64,000 nt of DNA, taken from NCBI RefSeq assembly GCF_027359675.1, contig NZ_CP114786.1, positions 5,988,501-6,052,500 of the forward strand, given 5' to 3'. Source of the DNA: Roseibium sp. Sym1 (GTDB lineage Bacteria > Pseudomonadota > Alphaproteobacteria > Rhizobiales > Stappiaceae). Both the position numbers and the translations under genes were made by a program. This document shows, piece after piece, positions 38,468 to 47,772 of this stretch (its first letter is position 1; each line of letters begins with the position of its first letter). Under the pieces are notes generated by a model. That model did no database searches. It saw nothing but the letters and a program-made list of their open reading frames with translations, and had not been told where the DNA came from.

Positions 38468-41460
38468 GTCGCGTCCTCGCCTCGGTCTTCCTGCAGGTAG
38501 ATGTTTCTCAGCCGGCGGGCGAACTGGCTTCCGAGCGCTTCCGCCCTGTCGAGAAGCTGGCCGATTTCTTCGCGATGGTCTTCCTTGGAACGATTGCGCA
38601 ACAGCACCGCCTTGCGGATGATCATGTCGGGGACATCTGCGGCAACGAGTGCATCCAGCCATTCTTCCGCCTGCGGGTTGTCGGTCGTCGGGTTCTGGAC
38701 GAAGTAGTAGTAGTAGAGCTGGATCATCGCTTCGGAGCTGCCACGCGCGGCTGCACGCTCCAGCCAGGCGAGACCTTTCTCGGCATCCCGGGCCGCCCCC
38801 GCCCCCGCGATGTAACTGCGGCCGAGCTCCGTCATTGCGGTGACCGAGCCGCTGGTCGCGGCACGCGCATAATGGGCAAAGGCGCGCGATTCATAGACGC
38901 GGCTGCTGGGACCCTTGGAATAAAGGCGTGCCAGGGACAAGGCGCTGCGGTTTGATCCGATAAAGGCCAGGTCCCGGTAAATGGTCATGGCCCTGTTCCG
39001 GTCGGGTTCGACCCCCTCGCCGTAATAATAGGTGTTGGCGATTTCGAACAACGCGGATTCGTTGCCGAGTTCCGCGGCCTCCCGGATCAGTTCTTCCGCC
39101 TTTGACGCATCCTTGTCGCGATATTTTCCGCGCACATATTGCCGGGCAATGAACATGCGCAAGTTGCCGTTCCTCGGCATGAACGGCAGCATGTCCTCTA
39201 CCGTGTCGATCAAGTAGCGGTAATTGTTTTCGCCGACCGCATGAATATCGACGTCACGGGCGACACGCGTCAGCGGACCACCGCGGCCACGCTCCGCGAA
39301 CACGCGGCACCAGTCGACGACTTTCCGGAAACTGAGTGCTTCCGTGCGTGGCCATTTCTGGCGCAACTGGAAGGCCAGTTCGATTGCATCGACCTGGCGT
39401 GTGTCGGCGATCCTTGCCAGCACACCCAGAACCGGCTCGACCGTTTCAAGAGCCAGGTCGTCCTTGCGGGCATAATCGTCGATGAACCCCAAGAGGGTCT
39501 TGTTGTCGCCCTTGAATTCCAGAATGATCTCGCGCATCTGGACGTAGGCGTCGACTTCCGAAATCCGGCCGAGCTGCATGGCCACCTTTGCGCGCAGGAA
39601 CCGGGCAGGTGGAACGGTGTCCATTTCAGGAGCGTCGAGAAGCTGGAAGGCCTTCTTGAAATCCCCGAGCGTGTAGCTGATCCGCGCAAGGAACACGATG
39701 TCCTCGGGCGAGAGCGTTCTGGTATCGAACCGGTCATAAGCTTCGGAAAGCGCAACGAGCTTTTCCCTGCTCTGCGTCTGGAGGGCATATTCGGCCGCGT
39801 TGGAACCCGCCGACAGGTAACCTTGATTGAGAGCCTGCAATAGCAGGGCAAAGCCCTGTTCCGGCTCCGGCGTGATGCGCGGCCCTCCACTCAGGAGCAA
39901 CTTGCCGTATTCTCGCATGGCCCAAACGCTGCCGCGATCCACCAGGCTGCGCACCAGGGCGTGGTATTCGGCGTGGTTGCGGAAAACTTCAAGATCCTCG
40001 CGCATGAGCTTGGCGATTTGCTCATGCAGATGCGTGGTCTTGTCTTCGTCGCCCGCGGCAAGCGCCAGGAGTTCCTCGTAGTATTTCCGCGCCTTCAGCC
40101 TGTCTGCAGGCACCAGGCGGCCATCCCGGTAGATTTCCGCCAGCACGGATCCGGCGGTGATGCTGCCGCCGATATAGGCGTCTTCCAGTTCCGAAACGAG
40201 CGTTTCCGCGGGCAGCGGAAAATCCGCGGGCGACGTGTAATAGCCGGCACGGTCGGCCTGCATGATGATCCGTCCGATCCGCGTAATGGCGCGACCGTCT
40301 CCGCGTTCGCGGGCATCCAGGTAGAGCGGCAGCGCGTAACGCGCGGTCAGCGCATTGGAGAGGTTCATCCTGGAAAAGCGATCGGCAATCTCCAAGTGAT
40401 CCTCGCCGACCTCGGACATCTGCGCCTGCATGCGTTCCATCGCGGCGACAGCCCTTTGCAGATCCCTTTTGACGTGGACCCCCTGGTAATAGAGTTTCGC
40501 GATCAGGTAGTTGGCGCGGAAGTTCTCAAGCTCGTCCAGGCGTTCGACGGCCCAGAGTGAATCCTCCTGATCGAAGCCGAAAACGTTGTTGTCGACGAGA
40601 TCGAGAGCAACCACTTCCATCGCCCGGTCCGAACCGGCGGCCACAAGCTGCCAGATTATGTCCCTGAACTTGTCCGCTCCGATCCCGTCGAGCCGCTCCT
40701 GGCTGGCGTTGACGATGGACATGACCGTGTCGGAGCCGCTGTTGGCAGCCAGGTTCAGCAGTGACAGCAACGTTTCGGGGTGCTCTTCGGCATCGATGCT
40801 GTCCGCGTAGCGCCGTGCAAGCTTGATGACGGAACTGTCGCTGTCGATGATTTCGATGTTGGCGAGATAGAGCATCTGGCTGCGCACGACGTCGGCTTCC
40901 CGGGAGCCCTGACGTCGAAGCAGCAGCAGAAGGTCCAGCGTGGCATCGAGAGATCCTTCGGCCATGTCGCTGCGGAGGGTCTGCTCGATCTCCGCATCGT
41001 CCAAAGCAGGCAAGATCTGCGGGGCCGCGGGGACCGCGGGCGCCTGCCCTGTCGCAACCAGAACCCGTTCAAGGTCCGCAACTTCTGCCTGATGAGCGTC
41101 ACCGCCGAAGCGGACCAGCAGATCACGCAACTCCCGCACCGCCTTGAGCCGCGTCCTGTCGTCGTCGAGGCCGACAAGTTCACGATAGATCTCGACCGCC
41201 CGTCCGGGCGCGGAAACGCGGATCGGGTTTGTCTTGCCGGTGATCAGGCCGTCGACGAGGAACCGCGCATAGTCAAGCCGGTCCTCGGGATCTGTCGCCA
41301 ACTCGAACCGCTCGAGCGTCTTGTCCTGTTCCTCGAAGGCCGATGCGGTACGGCGCTCGATCTGCCGGGGCATGTCGGACGCAAACACCGGTGAAGTCGA
41401 GGCCGGTAGAAGGATGGCGGCCGACAGCAGCAGCAGGGAAAGGGAGCGTGTGTGCTTCAT
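38464..41460 (-). CDS. very large TPR/Sel1-repeat periplasmic protein
   Basis: A 998-aa protein with a signal peptide (MKHTRSLSLLLLSAAILLP, cleavage near VFA-SD) and an almost wholly helical body. Clear Sel1 repeats occupy the last third (KAEELIREAAELGNESALFE, GLAWLERAAARGSSEAMIQL); the first 600 residues look like diverged TPRs. There is no catalytic motif, and no amphipathic beta-strand pattern that would suggest a porin. It sits between algG and algX, where Pseudomonas has algK/algE upstream of algG. It may take over part of the AlgK scaffold role. Confidence 0.72.
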   Translation of the reverse strand: MKHTRSLSLLLLSAAILLPASTSPVFASDMPRQIERRTASAFEEQDKTLERFELATDPEDRLDYARFLVDGLITGKTNPIRVSAPGRAVEIYRELVGLDDDRTRLKAVRELRDLLVRFGGDAHQAEVADLERVLVATGQAPAVPAAPQILPALDDAEIEQTLRSDMAEGSLDATLDLLLLLRRQGSREADVVRSQMLYLANIEIIDSDSSVIKLARRYADSIDAEEHPETLLSLLNLAANSGSDTVMSIVNASQERLDGIGADKFRDIIWQLVAAGSDRAMEVVALDLVDNNVFGFDQEDSLWAVERLDELENFRANYLIAKLYYQGVHVKRDLQRAVAAMERMQAQMSEVGEDHLEIADRFSRMNLSNALTARYALPLYLDARERGDGRAITRIGRIIMQADRAGYYTSPADFPLPAETLVSELEDAYIGGSITAGSVLAEIYRDGRLVPADRLKARKYYEELLALAAGDEDKTTHLHEQIAKLMREDLEVFRNHAEYHALVRSLVDRGSVWAMREYGKLLLSGGPRITPEPEQGFALLLQALNQGYLSAGSNAAEYALQTQSREKLVALSEAYDRFDTRTLSPEDIVFLARISYTLGDFKKAFQLLDAPEMDTVPPARFLRAKVAMQLGRISEVDAYVQMREIILEFKGDNKTLLGFIDDYARKDDLALETVEPVLGVLARIADTRQVDAIELAFQLRQKWPRTEALSFRKVVDWCRVFAERGRGGPLTRVARDVDIHAVGENNYRYLIDTVEDMLPFMPRNGNLRMFIARQYVRGKYRDKDASKAEELIREAAELGNESALFEIANTYYYGEGVEPDRNRAMTIYRDLAFIGSNRSALSLARLYSKGPSSRVYESRAFAHYARAATSGSVTAMTELGRSYIAGAGAARDAEKGLAWLERAAARGSSEAMIQLYYYYFVQNPTTDNPQAEEWLDALVAADVPDMIIRKAVLLRNRSKEDHREEIGQLLDRAEALGSQFARRLRNIYLQEDRGEDAT

Positions 41461-41463
41461 CGG

Positions 41464-44400
41464 TTACTCCACGCCAGCTGAATTGAAGGAATTGGCTTGC
41501 GGTGTGCCCGCGACATCGACGCAGAAGTTTTCCGCGGCATCCGCGCCCCGATAAGGCGCCTGCGCCACGTGTGAGTAGATGATGCCCTTCTGGAACAGGG
41601 AGCAGCTCTTCTCGATCGTGATCTTCGGAACACAGGCGGAGCGCACCTGCACGCCGTTGCTCATGCTGCGGGAAACCACGTCTATCGCCAGCGGTTTGAT
41701 GTCGCCGCTCGCGTATTTAGGGGCCTGGTCGATGAACCGGTTCTGGAAGTACATGCCTTCCGTTGCGCCGCGGATGGCGACACCGACCGCATTGTCGCTG
41801 ATCTGGTTTCGCACGGCCGAGAGGGTCGCAACAGGCAGGAACGGGTCCTTCTTGAAATTGCGGAATTCGCTGGCATCGGCGGCGCGAAGGTTGTCGATAT
41901 AGGCCTCGACACCCGCAGCGCGGTTGCCCGCAACGATGTTGTTGGCGACATGGACGTCCCAGGAATTGCGGATCTTCACGCCTGCACGCCGGTTGCCCGC
42001 GAAATAGTTGCTGTCCACGAGGACGCACGGGCTTTCCATCGCGGCGAAGCCATCGCCCTTGTTGTGGCTGGCATCATTCGCGAACACGATCGTGCCGAAG
42101 CTCATGCGGTCGAGCATGATGCCCGAGCCCTTGTTCTCAAAGGACAGGTTTCCGACGATGTAGCTGTCATCGACCTCGCGCGAGATGATGATGCCGTGCT
42201 TCTTCTGCGTTCCGTAGGCCGCGTTGTAGGCCATCATCAGGTTGTAGGACCAGTCGTGCGGGTCCAGACCGTAGATGACACCGTTCACCAGCTCGTTGCC
42301 GACATAGACAACGTCCTCGGCCTCGTAGGTGTAGAAGCCGTAATAGAGGTTGTCGAAGGAGTTGTTGATGAACGTTCCGGTCGGCGGTTCCGAGTGCAGG
42401 CGTTTTGACACCGCATCGGAAGGGCCCGCCGACAGGGACAGGCCATAGGTGCGTCCGCCGGCATAGCCGAGCGCCACGAAATGTGACGAGCTTGCGAAGG
42501 TCCGGCTGTTGCTCCAGGAAAGCAGGAACGGACGGAACATCGGCTTTTTGCCGCCGTCGGTGACGAAACTCGGTTTTCCGGTCTCTTCGTCGAAAGACGA
42601 CACGGTGACGCGGTCGACAAAGAGGCGGCCGCTGTTGACAAGGAAGGCACCCTTGTTCGTGTTGAGCCGGAATTCCTTGATCTCCAGCCCGCTCAGGATC
42701 AGTTCGGCGCCTTCGTTGATCGCGAGCGGCACATTCAGCGTCACGATCCCGTCTTCAAAGGTGATGGCATCCGGATCGCTGGCCTGGATCTGGGAAACAA
42801 GCTCGCTCGCAGTGAGAACACCTTGCGAGATGAAGATGATGCGCGGTGTCGAACTGCCCGTGTTCAGAAAGACGTATTCACGGGCGCCGAGGTTGATCAG
42901 CCCGTCATAATGCTCCGAGGAAAACCTGACCAGGCGGGTCGCACGGGTCTCGCCGCGTTTCGCAATGCTGGCGAGTGCGCCAAGGAGGTTGCGGTGTTCC
43001 GGCACGGGCACACTGGACGTCACCGCCTCGGGCCCGGTCAAAAGGTTCGGCATGAACGGAGTTCTTGTTCCGGAAAAGTCGCTGTCGCCGCTGGTTTTCA
43101 ACGTAAGGCGACCGTCGCTGGCCACACCGTTCGGACTGAATTCGGGCACCATTGGACCGGCCGCTTCCGTGCGCACGGCCCCGTTGAGCCATCCCTTGCT
43201 GTCCAGCACGTCCGCCCGCGCGGCCGCCAGCCGGTGAAAGGCCCTGACCCGGTCCAGGTAATCGGGGACCTCCTTCAGCATGCCGGTCATTTCAGAGGCG
43301 CCGTTGAAAACAGCACGCGCTTCGAGCAGACCGCGTTTCTCCGTCTCCGTTTCAGCAACCCCGACATCCAGCTTCTCACCTTTGGACGCGAGATAGCGGG
43401 CATAGCGGACAAGGGTCTGGCCGCGCGGGATCGCCTCTTCGTCGACATCGCCAATGGACGCTCCAAGGAGATCCTTGATGTGGGACGGAGCCAGCGACGG
43501 CAGAAGTGCTTCGATCCCCGCGGCGACCGCGGCCCCTTTCGGGCCGGTGACGTCAAAGGCAGGATTGGCCGTTACCCCGAGCGCGACCACCTGGCGCAGG
43601 ACCGGGTCGGTCTCGCTGGCAACAAAATCTGCAAGGACTTTTCTATGTGCCCTGTAATGCCACAGGCGCTCTGCCACTTTCGCCAGGAGGTCCAGATCTT
43701 CGGCCGGCGCCGAGCCGGCGTCTCCCGGGACAAGCTTTCCGCCGATCAGATCGGCCGCCGCCGAAAGTGCGCCCGAGCTGCCGGAGGGTACCGCAATCGG
43801 AGCAGCGCCTACCGGCCTGTCGACCGGCCCGGCGAAAATCCTGCGGATCGAGCCGCGCAGCTTGGCGCGTTCGCCCAGGGCCGCCGTACCGGGCAAGGCC
43901 TCGACGAGGCGATCGATCCGGGCATTGTCGGGCACCGTCTCCAGCGCGGCGAAAAGGGACGACATGTGGACATCATCGAGACTGATGCTGCCGGCGGAGA
44001 CTGCGGCGGCAACCTCGTCGGCAAGCAAGGCTACATAGGTTCCGTAACCGTGGTCGGCAAAACTCTCGATGAGAGCAAGATAGACCGGCAACACGTCTTC
44101 CGGTCCAAGCGGGAGATTGTTCAGTTTCTGGAATGCCAGCAGCGGACGGCCGGCACCAATGTCTTCTCCCAGGGACTGCTCCAGGAGCTTTTTGCGCGCG
44201 GTGCGGTCCTGCTGGGCGGCATACACCAGTTCGAAGGCCACAAAATTCGCGGTTGCCGAGGCTCGTTCGAACAGATCCCCCGCCAAATCCGTGGGCGGCG
44301 CACCGGACACCATCTGAACACCATGGATCCAGGCCTGAAGCGTGGTTCGGCGCGCGCCTTCCGCCGTTTCGAGCTGACCCACCAGGTAGGCCGGGTCCAG

Positions 44401-45216
44401 TTTGGTGAAGGCGAGCCTTGACAGCTCTACCTTTTCAGATACCGGGGCGTTGGTCAGAACCTCGCCCAAGGCCCGCATGACTTCCGGTGCGTTCAGCAGA
44501 CTCGCCTTTTGGGCGGCTTCGCCGACGAGCTCGCGCCGTTCGGCCGCAGTCTCCAGAAGACCAAAATAATAGGGAACGAAATCCGCATAGGTTTCCGCAG
44601 CCAGATCGACAAGACCGTCTTCTGCGAACCGTGCTGCCAGTTCGATGGCAAGCCGTGCGGCTTCGATATCACCCAGATAGTCCAGGATCAGCGCGTAGCT
44701 GACTTTCAGCCGCTCGATTCTATCCTCCGCGAACAGAGCTCCGTCGGACTCGACCAGGACGGCGAGCGCGGCCTTGCCCGCGGCGTCGGCCGTCAGGTCG
44801 TTCGCTAGCAGATCAGCATGGATCTGTGCCGCTGCCGCGGCGAGCTCGCTTTGCAGGCCCACACCGGCAAGCTGCGAGGCGCGTTCCAGACTTTCAATAC
44901 GCGCGACCTCGCGGAAAATCTCGAAATAGGCGTCAAACCCTTGTTGTGTCGGATCTTCCTGCAACACCTTCCAGCGCGCGATCGCGACCTCGGCGCCGAA
45001 TTTGAGGTTGTCGACCGTGACATCCTTCTCCGTCGGCGCAAGCTGGCGCCGCCCGGGCAGCAGCTCGTTTTCGGTGAGCTCCTGGGCAAACGCAGACCCG
45101 TCCGCACCGAGCGGCAAATATCCCGGCAGCCCGCAGGCGCATGCCGCAAAGGTGCATCCAAGGAGCAAAGCCCGATATGCAGTCGAAAATGCCATGTGAC
45201 CGTTAAACCTCAACAC
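41464..45216 (-). CDS. algG: mannuronan C5-epimerase AlgG fused to a large N-terminal helical domain
   Basis: A 1250-aa protein, more than twice the usual AlgG length (about 540). Residues about 730-1250 are the AlgG right-handed beta-helix, with the catalytic DPHD at 985-988 (GLDPHDWSYN), followed by KKHGIIISREVDDSYIVGN and many N-x-(A/G)-x-G-x turns. Residues about 45-690 are helix-rich and lack a recognised motif; they resemble a TPR/HEAT-type solenoid. A signal peptide ends near AFA-QE. Start is GTG at 45216, preceded by GGGAGCTGAGGG; the internal ATG at 45195 has no good ribosome site. It epimerises mannuronate to guluronate in the polymer during export. Confidence 0.87.
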   Translation of the reverse strand: MLRFNGHMAFSTAYRALLLGCTFAACACGLPGYLPLGADGSAFAQELTENELLPGRRQLAPTEKDVTVDNLKFGAEVAIARWKVLQEDPTQQGFDAYFEIFREVARIESLERASQLAGVGLQSELAAAAAQIHADLLANDLTADAAGKAALAVLVESDGALFAEDRIERLKVSYALILDYLGDIEAARLAIELAARFAEDGLVDLAAETYADFVPYYFGLLETAAERRELVGEAAQKASLLNAPEVMRALGEVLTNAPVSEKVELSRLAFTKLDPAYLVGQLETAEGARRTTLQAWIHGVQMVSGAPPTDLAGDLFERASATANFVAFELVYAAQQDRTARKKLLEQSLGEDIGAGRPLLAFQKLNNLPLGPEDVLPVYLALIESFADHGYGTYVALLADEVAAAVSAGSISLDDVHMSSLFAALETVPDNARIDRLVEALPGTAALGERAKLRGSIRRIFAGPVDRPVGAAPIAVPSGSSGALSAAADLIGGKLVPGDAGSAPAEDLDLLAKVAERLWHYRAHRKVLADFVASETDPVLRQVVALGVTANPAFDVTGPKGAAVAAGIEALLPSLAPSHIKDLLGASIGDVDEEAIPRGQTLVRYARYLASKGEKLDVGVAETETEKRGLLEARAVFNGASEMTGMLKEVPDYLDRVRAFHRLAAARADVLDSKGWLNGAVRTEAAGPMVPEFSPNGVASDGRLTLKTSGDSDFSGTRTPFMPNLLTGPEAVTSSVPVPEHRNLLGALASIAKRGETRATRLVRFSSEHYDGLINLGAREYVFLNTGSSTPRIIFISQGVLTASELVSQIQASDPDAITFEDGIVTLNVPLAINEGAELILSGLEIKEFRLNTNKGAFLVNSGRLFVDRVTVSSFDEETGKPSFVTDGGKKPMFRPFLLSWSNSRTFASSSHFVALGYAGGRTYGLSLSAGPSDAVSKRLHSEPPTGTFINNSFDNLYYGFYTYEAEDVVYVGNELVNGVIYGLDPHDWSYNLMMAYNAAYGTQKKHGIIISREVDDSYIVGNLSFENKGSGIMLDRMSFGTIVFANDASHNKGDGFAAMESPCVLVDSNYFAGNRRAGVKIRNSWDVHVANNIVAGNRAAGVEAYIDNLRAADASEFRNFKKDPFLPVATLSAVRNQISDNAVGVAIRGATEGMYFQNRFIDQAPKYASGDIKPLAIDVVSRSMSNGVQVRSACVPKITIEKSCSLFQKGIIYSHVAQAPYRGADAAENFCVDVAGTPQANSFNSAGVE

Positions 45217-45224
45217 GCTTTCCC

Positions 45225-46199
45225 TCAGCTCCCTGCCCGGTATGGCCAGAGCATCCGGTTGTCCCAGAAAGGCCGTTTGAACTGGACGACAAGAGGTTCG
45301 CCATCCGGCACCTCTTCATCCTCGGGAAGCTGAAACTCGATTTCCGCGAGCACGGTTCCGGTCTCGTCCGAAACCAGTTGGTTGCGGCTGGCATAGCGGC
45401 CGTACGAGCCGGGGATCGTTATCGTTTTGCCCGAAAGCGTGAAGGTGACTGTCACTTCCGGGGCTCCCAGGGCCGCCACGATCTCTTCCGGCCTGACGAA
45501 CGCGGCGACATAAGGCCTGGCGTCTTCCTCGGACACCCGCACCAGCGCCTGCCCCTTGCGCACGAAGTCGCCATTGCTGACCGCAACGCTCGAGACGACA
45601 CCGTCCGTCGTCGCCTCCAGGAACTTGGCGTGGCCCGTCGGCGTCTGGAGGGCGGCAAACATTTCGCCGTCCGCGAGGTTGCCCTCGTTTTTCAGGTAGG
45701 TCACTTCCCCGGTCGTATGTGCCTCCAGCGGCGCGCCGGGAAAGGCGACATAGGCAAGCTGAGCCGTGATGGTCGCGCTCTTCTGGGTGAGCAGGAACGA
45801 GATCAGCACGATCATGGCAACGGCAACCGTTCCAAGCATGGCGATCTTGCCAAGCTGCAGAACTCCGGACCGCCTGCGTTCCGAAACGACGGCCTGATCG
45901 TCGAATTCGGCGGCAAAGGACGAGGCCGCTCCGATCCGCCATTTCAGCACGCTGGCGACCCGCTTGAGTTCGGATTTCGGTCCGGTGAAGACAAGGCGCA
46001 TTTGCTCGTCGGCGCGCTCCGCGCGGATCTGTGCCCGGCCCTTCCAGACATAGTCCGCGCGGTGGACCTCGATATCGGCCTCGCCCTGGTAGCCGATGAG
46101 CGCCGGCTCGAGCGGCACGACGAGGGCACCCGCGGCGACGCCAAACAGGGGCAGCCGCGCACCGTCGATCTCAATGGCTGTATCCGAACCGAAATTCAT
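45225..46199 (-). CDS. second Alg44-like protein: degenerate N-terminal domain, TM helix, HlyD-like domain
   Basis: A 324-aa protein with the same layout as Alg44: a cytoplasmic beta-rich domain (residues 1-110), one TM helix (about 116-138) and a periplasmic HlyD/biotinyl-lipoyl-like domain (ATTDGVVSSVAVSNGDFVRKG is the typical barrel turn). Unlike the true Alg44 encoded at 47773-48822, the N-terminal domain has neither RxxxR nor (D/N)xSxxG, so it should not bind c-di-GMP. ATG at 46199 is the first residue of the conserved part. It lies 19 bp after algA and 8 bp before algG. It may pair with Alg44 in the membrane. Confidence 0.75.
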   Translation of the reverse strand: MNFGSDTAIEIDGARLPLFGVAAGALVVPLEPALIGYQGEADIEVHRADYVWKGRAQIRAERADEQMRLVFTGPKSELKRVASVLKWRIGAASSFAAEFDDQAVVSERRRSGVLQLGKIAMLGTVAVAMIVLISFLLTQKSATITAQLAYVAFPGAPLEAHTTGEVTYLKNEGNLADGEMFAALQTPTGHAKFLEATTDGVVSSVAVSNGDFVRKGQALVRVSEEDARPYVAAFVRPEEIVAALGAPEVTVTFTLSGKTITIPGSYGRYASRNQLVSDETGTVLAEIEFQLPEDEEVPDGEPLVVQFKRPFWDNRMLWPYRAGS

Positions 46200-46218
46200 T
46201 TCCAAAGCGCCTTTCCGT

Positions 46219-47721
46219 TCAGGCAAACCGGGCCGCGGCAGCGGCCAGCTCGACTTCGGCCACCTGCGGAAACCAGTCTTCAATCGCGTGGTCGAGATCG
46301 GGACTGCTGCGCACATAGGTGAATTCGGCGTGACCGGTCGTGTTGCGGAGCGTGACCACCTGCCCTTCGCTGAAGGACACCGGAACACCCGGCAGGAACG
46401 GCTTGAAGGTACCGTCCTCGCTGTATTCCGCGGATCCGTCGCCGTGGATCATCCAGACCTCGTGCGCCGCGCCGGCAACCCGGTAGGTGATCGGAACGTG
46501 CTTCTTGATGGTGACGGCGCAGACCTGCCCCCCCTCGAAGGTGCGATCGATGCTGACCGTGCCCCAGGTGCGCGTCGCGCTGCGGCTGTATTTCACCTGT
46601 TTGGCATTGGTTGCCTTCAGGGTCTTGACGATGTCCTTGACGCGTTGCGCCTGATGCCGGGGCAGAACGACGACAGTGTCCTCGCTGTCGATCACGACCA
46701 TGTCCTCGACATGTCCGAGCACCACCTTGCGCCCGGCCTGGGAATGGACAAAACAGTTGCGGGCTTCGGTCACCAGCGTGTCACCGACCAGCACGTTGCA
46801 ACTCTCCTCGTCGTCCTTGTCGCTGATTTCCCAGAGCGCGGACAGGGACCCGATGTCGGCCCAGTCGATATCGTTGCAGGGCACCACGGCGACGCAGTCG
46901 CTTTTCTCCATGACCGCGATGTCGATGGGAACGTCATCGGGGCAGCGCGCGAAATCCTCGGCGCACGGCATATGGACGACATGGCTGGCGAACGGCCGGT
47001 TCTCACCGTTTCTTATCGCGCGGGACGTTGCTTCATGGGTCTCAGGCGCATGTTTGCGCAATTCGTCTGCCAGCACGGAGGCCTTGAACAGGAAGATGCC
47101 CGCGTTCCAGTAATACCCTGCCTCCACGAACTGCTCGGCCCTCTCCCGGTCCGGCTTTTCCAGAAAACCGCCGGGCTGGCGCACCAGCGCGCCGATCTCG
47201 ACACCGTTGAGGAGATAGGGATCGGCCGGACGGATATAGCCGAAGCCCGTTTCCGGCGCCTTGGGAACGATGCCGAAGGTGACGATCTTTCCGTCCTCGG
47301 CGATCGGAATGGCGCGTTCGACAGCAGACACGAAGTTCTCGGGCTTGCCGACCACGTGGTCGGCTGGCATGGCCAGCACCAGGGCTTCAGGGTCCGTCGC
47401 GGCAAGTTTCAGGGCAACCACCGCCAGAGCGGCGGCCGTGCCGCGCTGAAGCGGCTCCAGAATGATGCCGTCATAGGCGCTGCCGACCTCATCCGCCTGG
47501 GTGTCCACAAGGTCCACGAAGGACTGTGTGGTCAGGAACCAGGGATTGGTGAAAACCGGATGGTCCACCCTCGAAAGAGTGTTTTGGAACAGGCTTTTTT
47601 CGTTGGTAAGGCGCAGGAACTGCTTGGGCATGTTGCTCCGGGAAAGCGGCCACAGACGCGACCCGGTTCCGCCAATCATGATTGCGGGTACAATTTTTCT
47701 CGAATTTACCAATTCAACCAT
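46219..47721 (-). CDS. algA: mannose-1-phosphate guanylyltransferase AlgA with degenerate isomerase domain
   Basis: A 500-aa type II enzyme. The N-terminal nucleotidyltransferase is intact: GGTGSRLWPLSR at residues 17-28, EPLQRGTAAALA, MPADHVV, PETGFGYI and FLEKPD. The C-terminal cupin (from about 370), which in AlgA is a mannose-6-phosphate isomerase, is altered. Where Pseudomonas has QMHHHRAEHW, this protein has ITYRVAGAAHEVW, losing most metal ligands. It should make GDP-mannose but probably not mannose 6-phosphate. It follows alg44 by 51 bp. Confidence 0.88.
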   Translation of the reverse strand: MVELVNSRKIVPAIMIGGTGSRLWPLSRSNMPKQFLRLTNEKSLFQNTLSRVDHPVFTNPWFLTTQSFVDLVDTQADEVGSAYDGIILEPLQRGTAAALAVVALKLAATDPEALVLAMPADHVVGKPENFVSAVERAIPIAEDGKIVTFGIVPKAPETGFGYIRPADPYLLNGVEIGALVRQPGGFLEKPDRERAEQFVEAGYYWNAGIFLFKASVLADELRKHAPETHEATSRAIRNGENRPFASHVVHMPCAEDFARCPDDVPIDIAVMEKSDCVAVVPCNDIDWADIGSLSALWEISDKDDEESCNVLVGDTLVTEARNCFVHSQAGRKVVLGHVEDMVVIDSEDTVVVLPRHQAQRVKDIVKTLKATNAKQVKYSRSATRTWGTVSIDRTFEGGQVCAVTIKKHVPITYRVAGAAHEVWMIHGDGSAEYSEDGTFKPFLPGVPVSFSEGQVVTLRNTTGHAEFTYVRSSPDLDHAIEDWFPQVAEVELAAAAARFA

Positions 47722-47772
47722 TTTCCAGTCTCCAATAAAAAACGAGTTCGCGCCCCCCCGGATGCTCCCCCC

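Noticed and set aside
38464..41460. The 998-aa protein as a diverged AlgE porin
   Set aside because: The sequence is helical with Sel1 repeats and lacks alternating beta-strands and a terminal aromatic residue.
42823..44421. 532-codon plus-strand open frame opposite algG
   Set aside because: Antisense shadow of the algG fusion; no motif, no signal peptide and no ribosome site.
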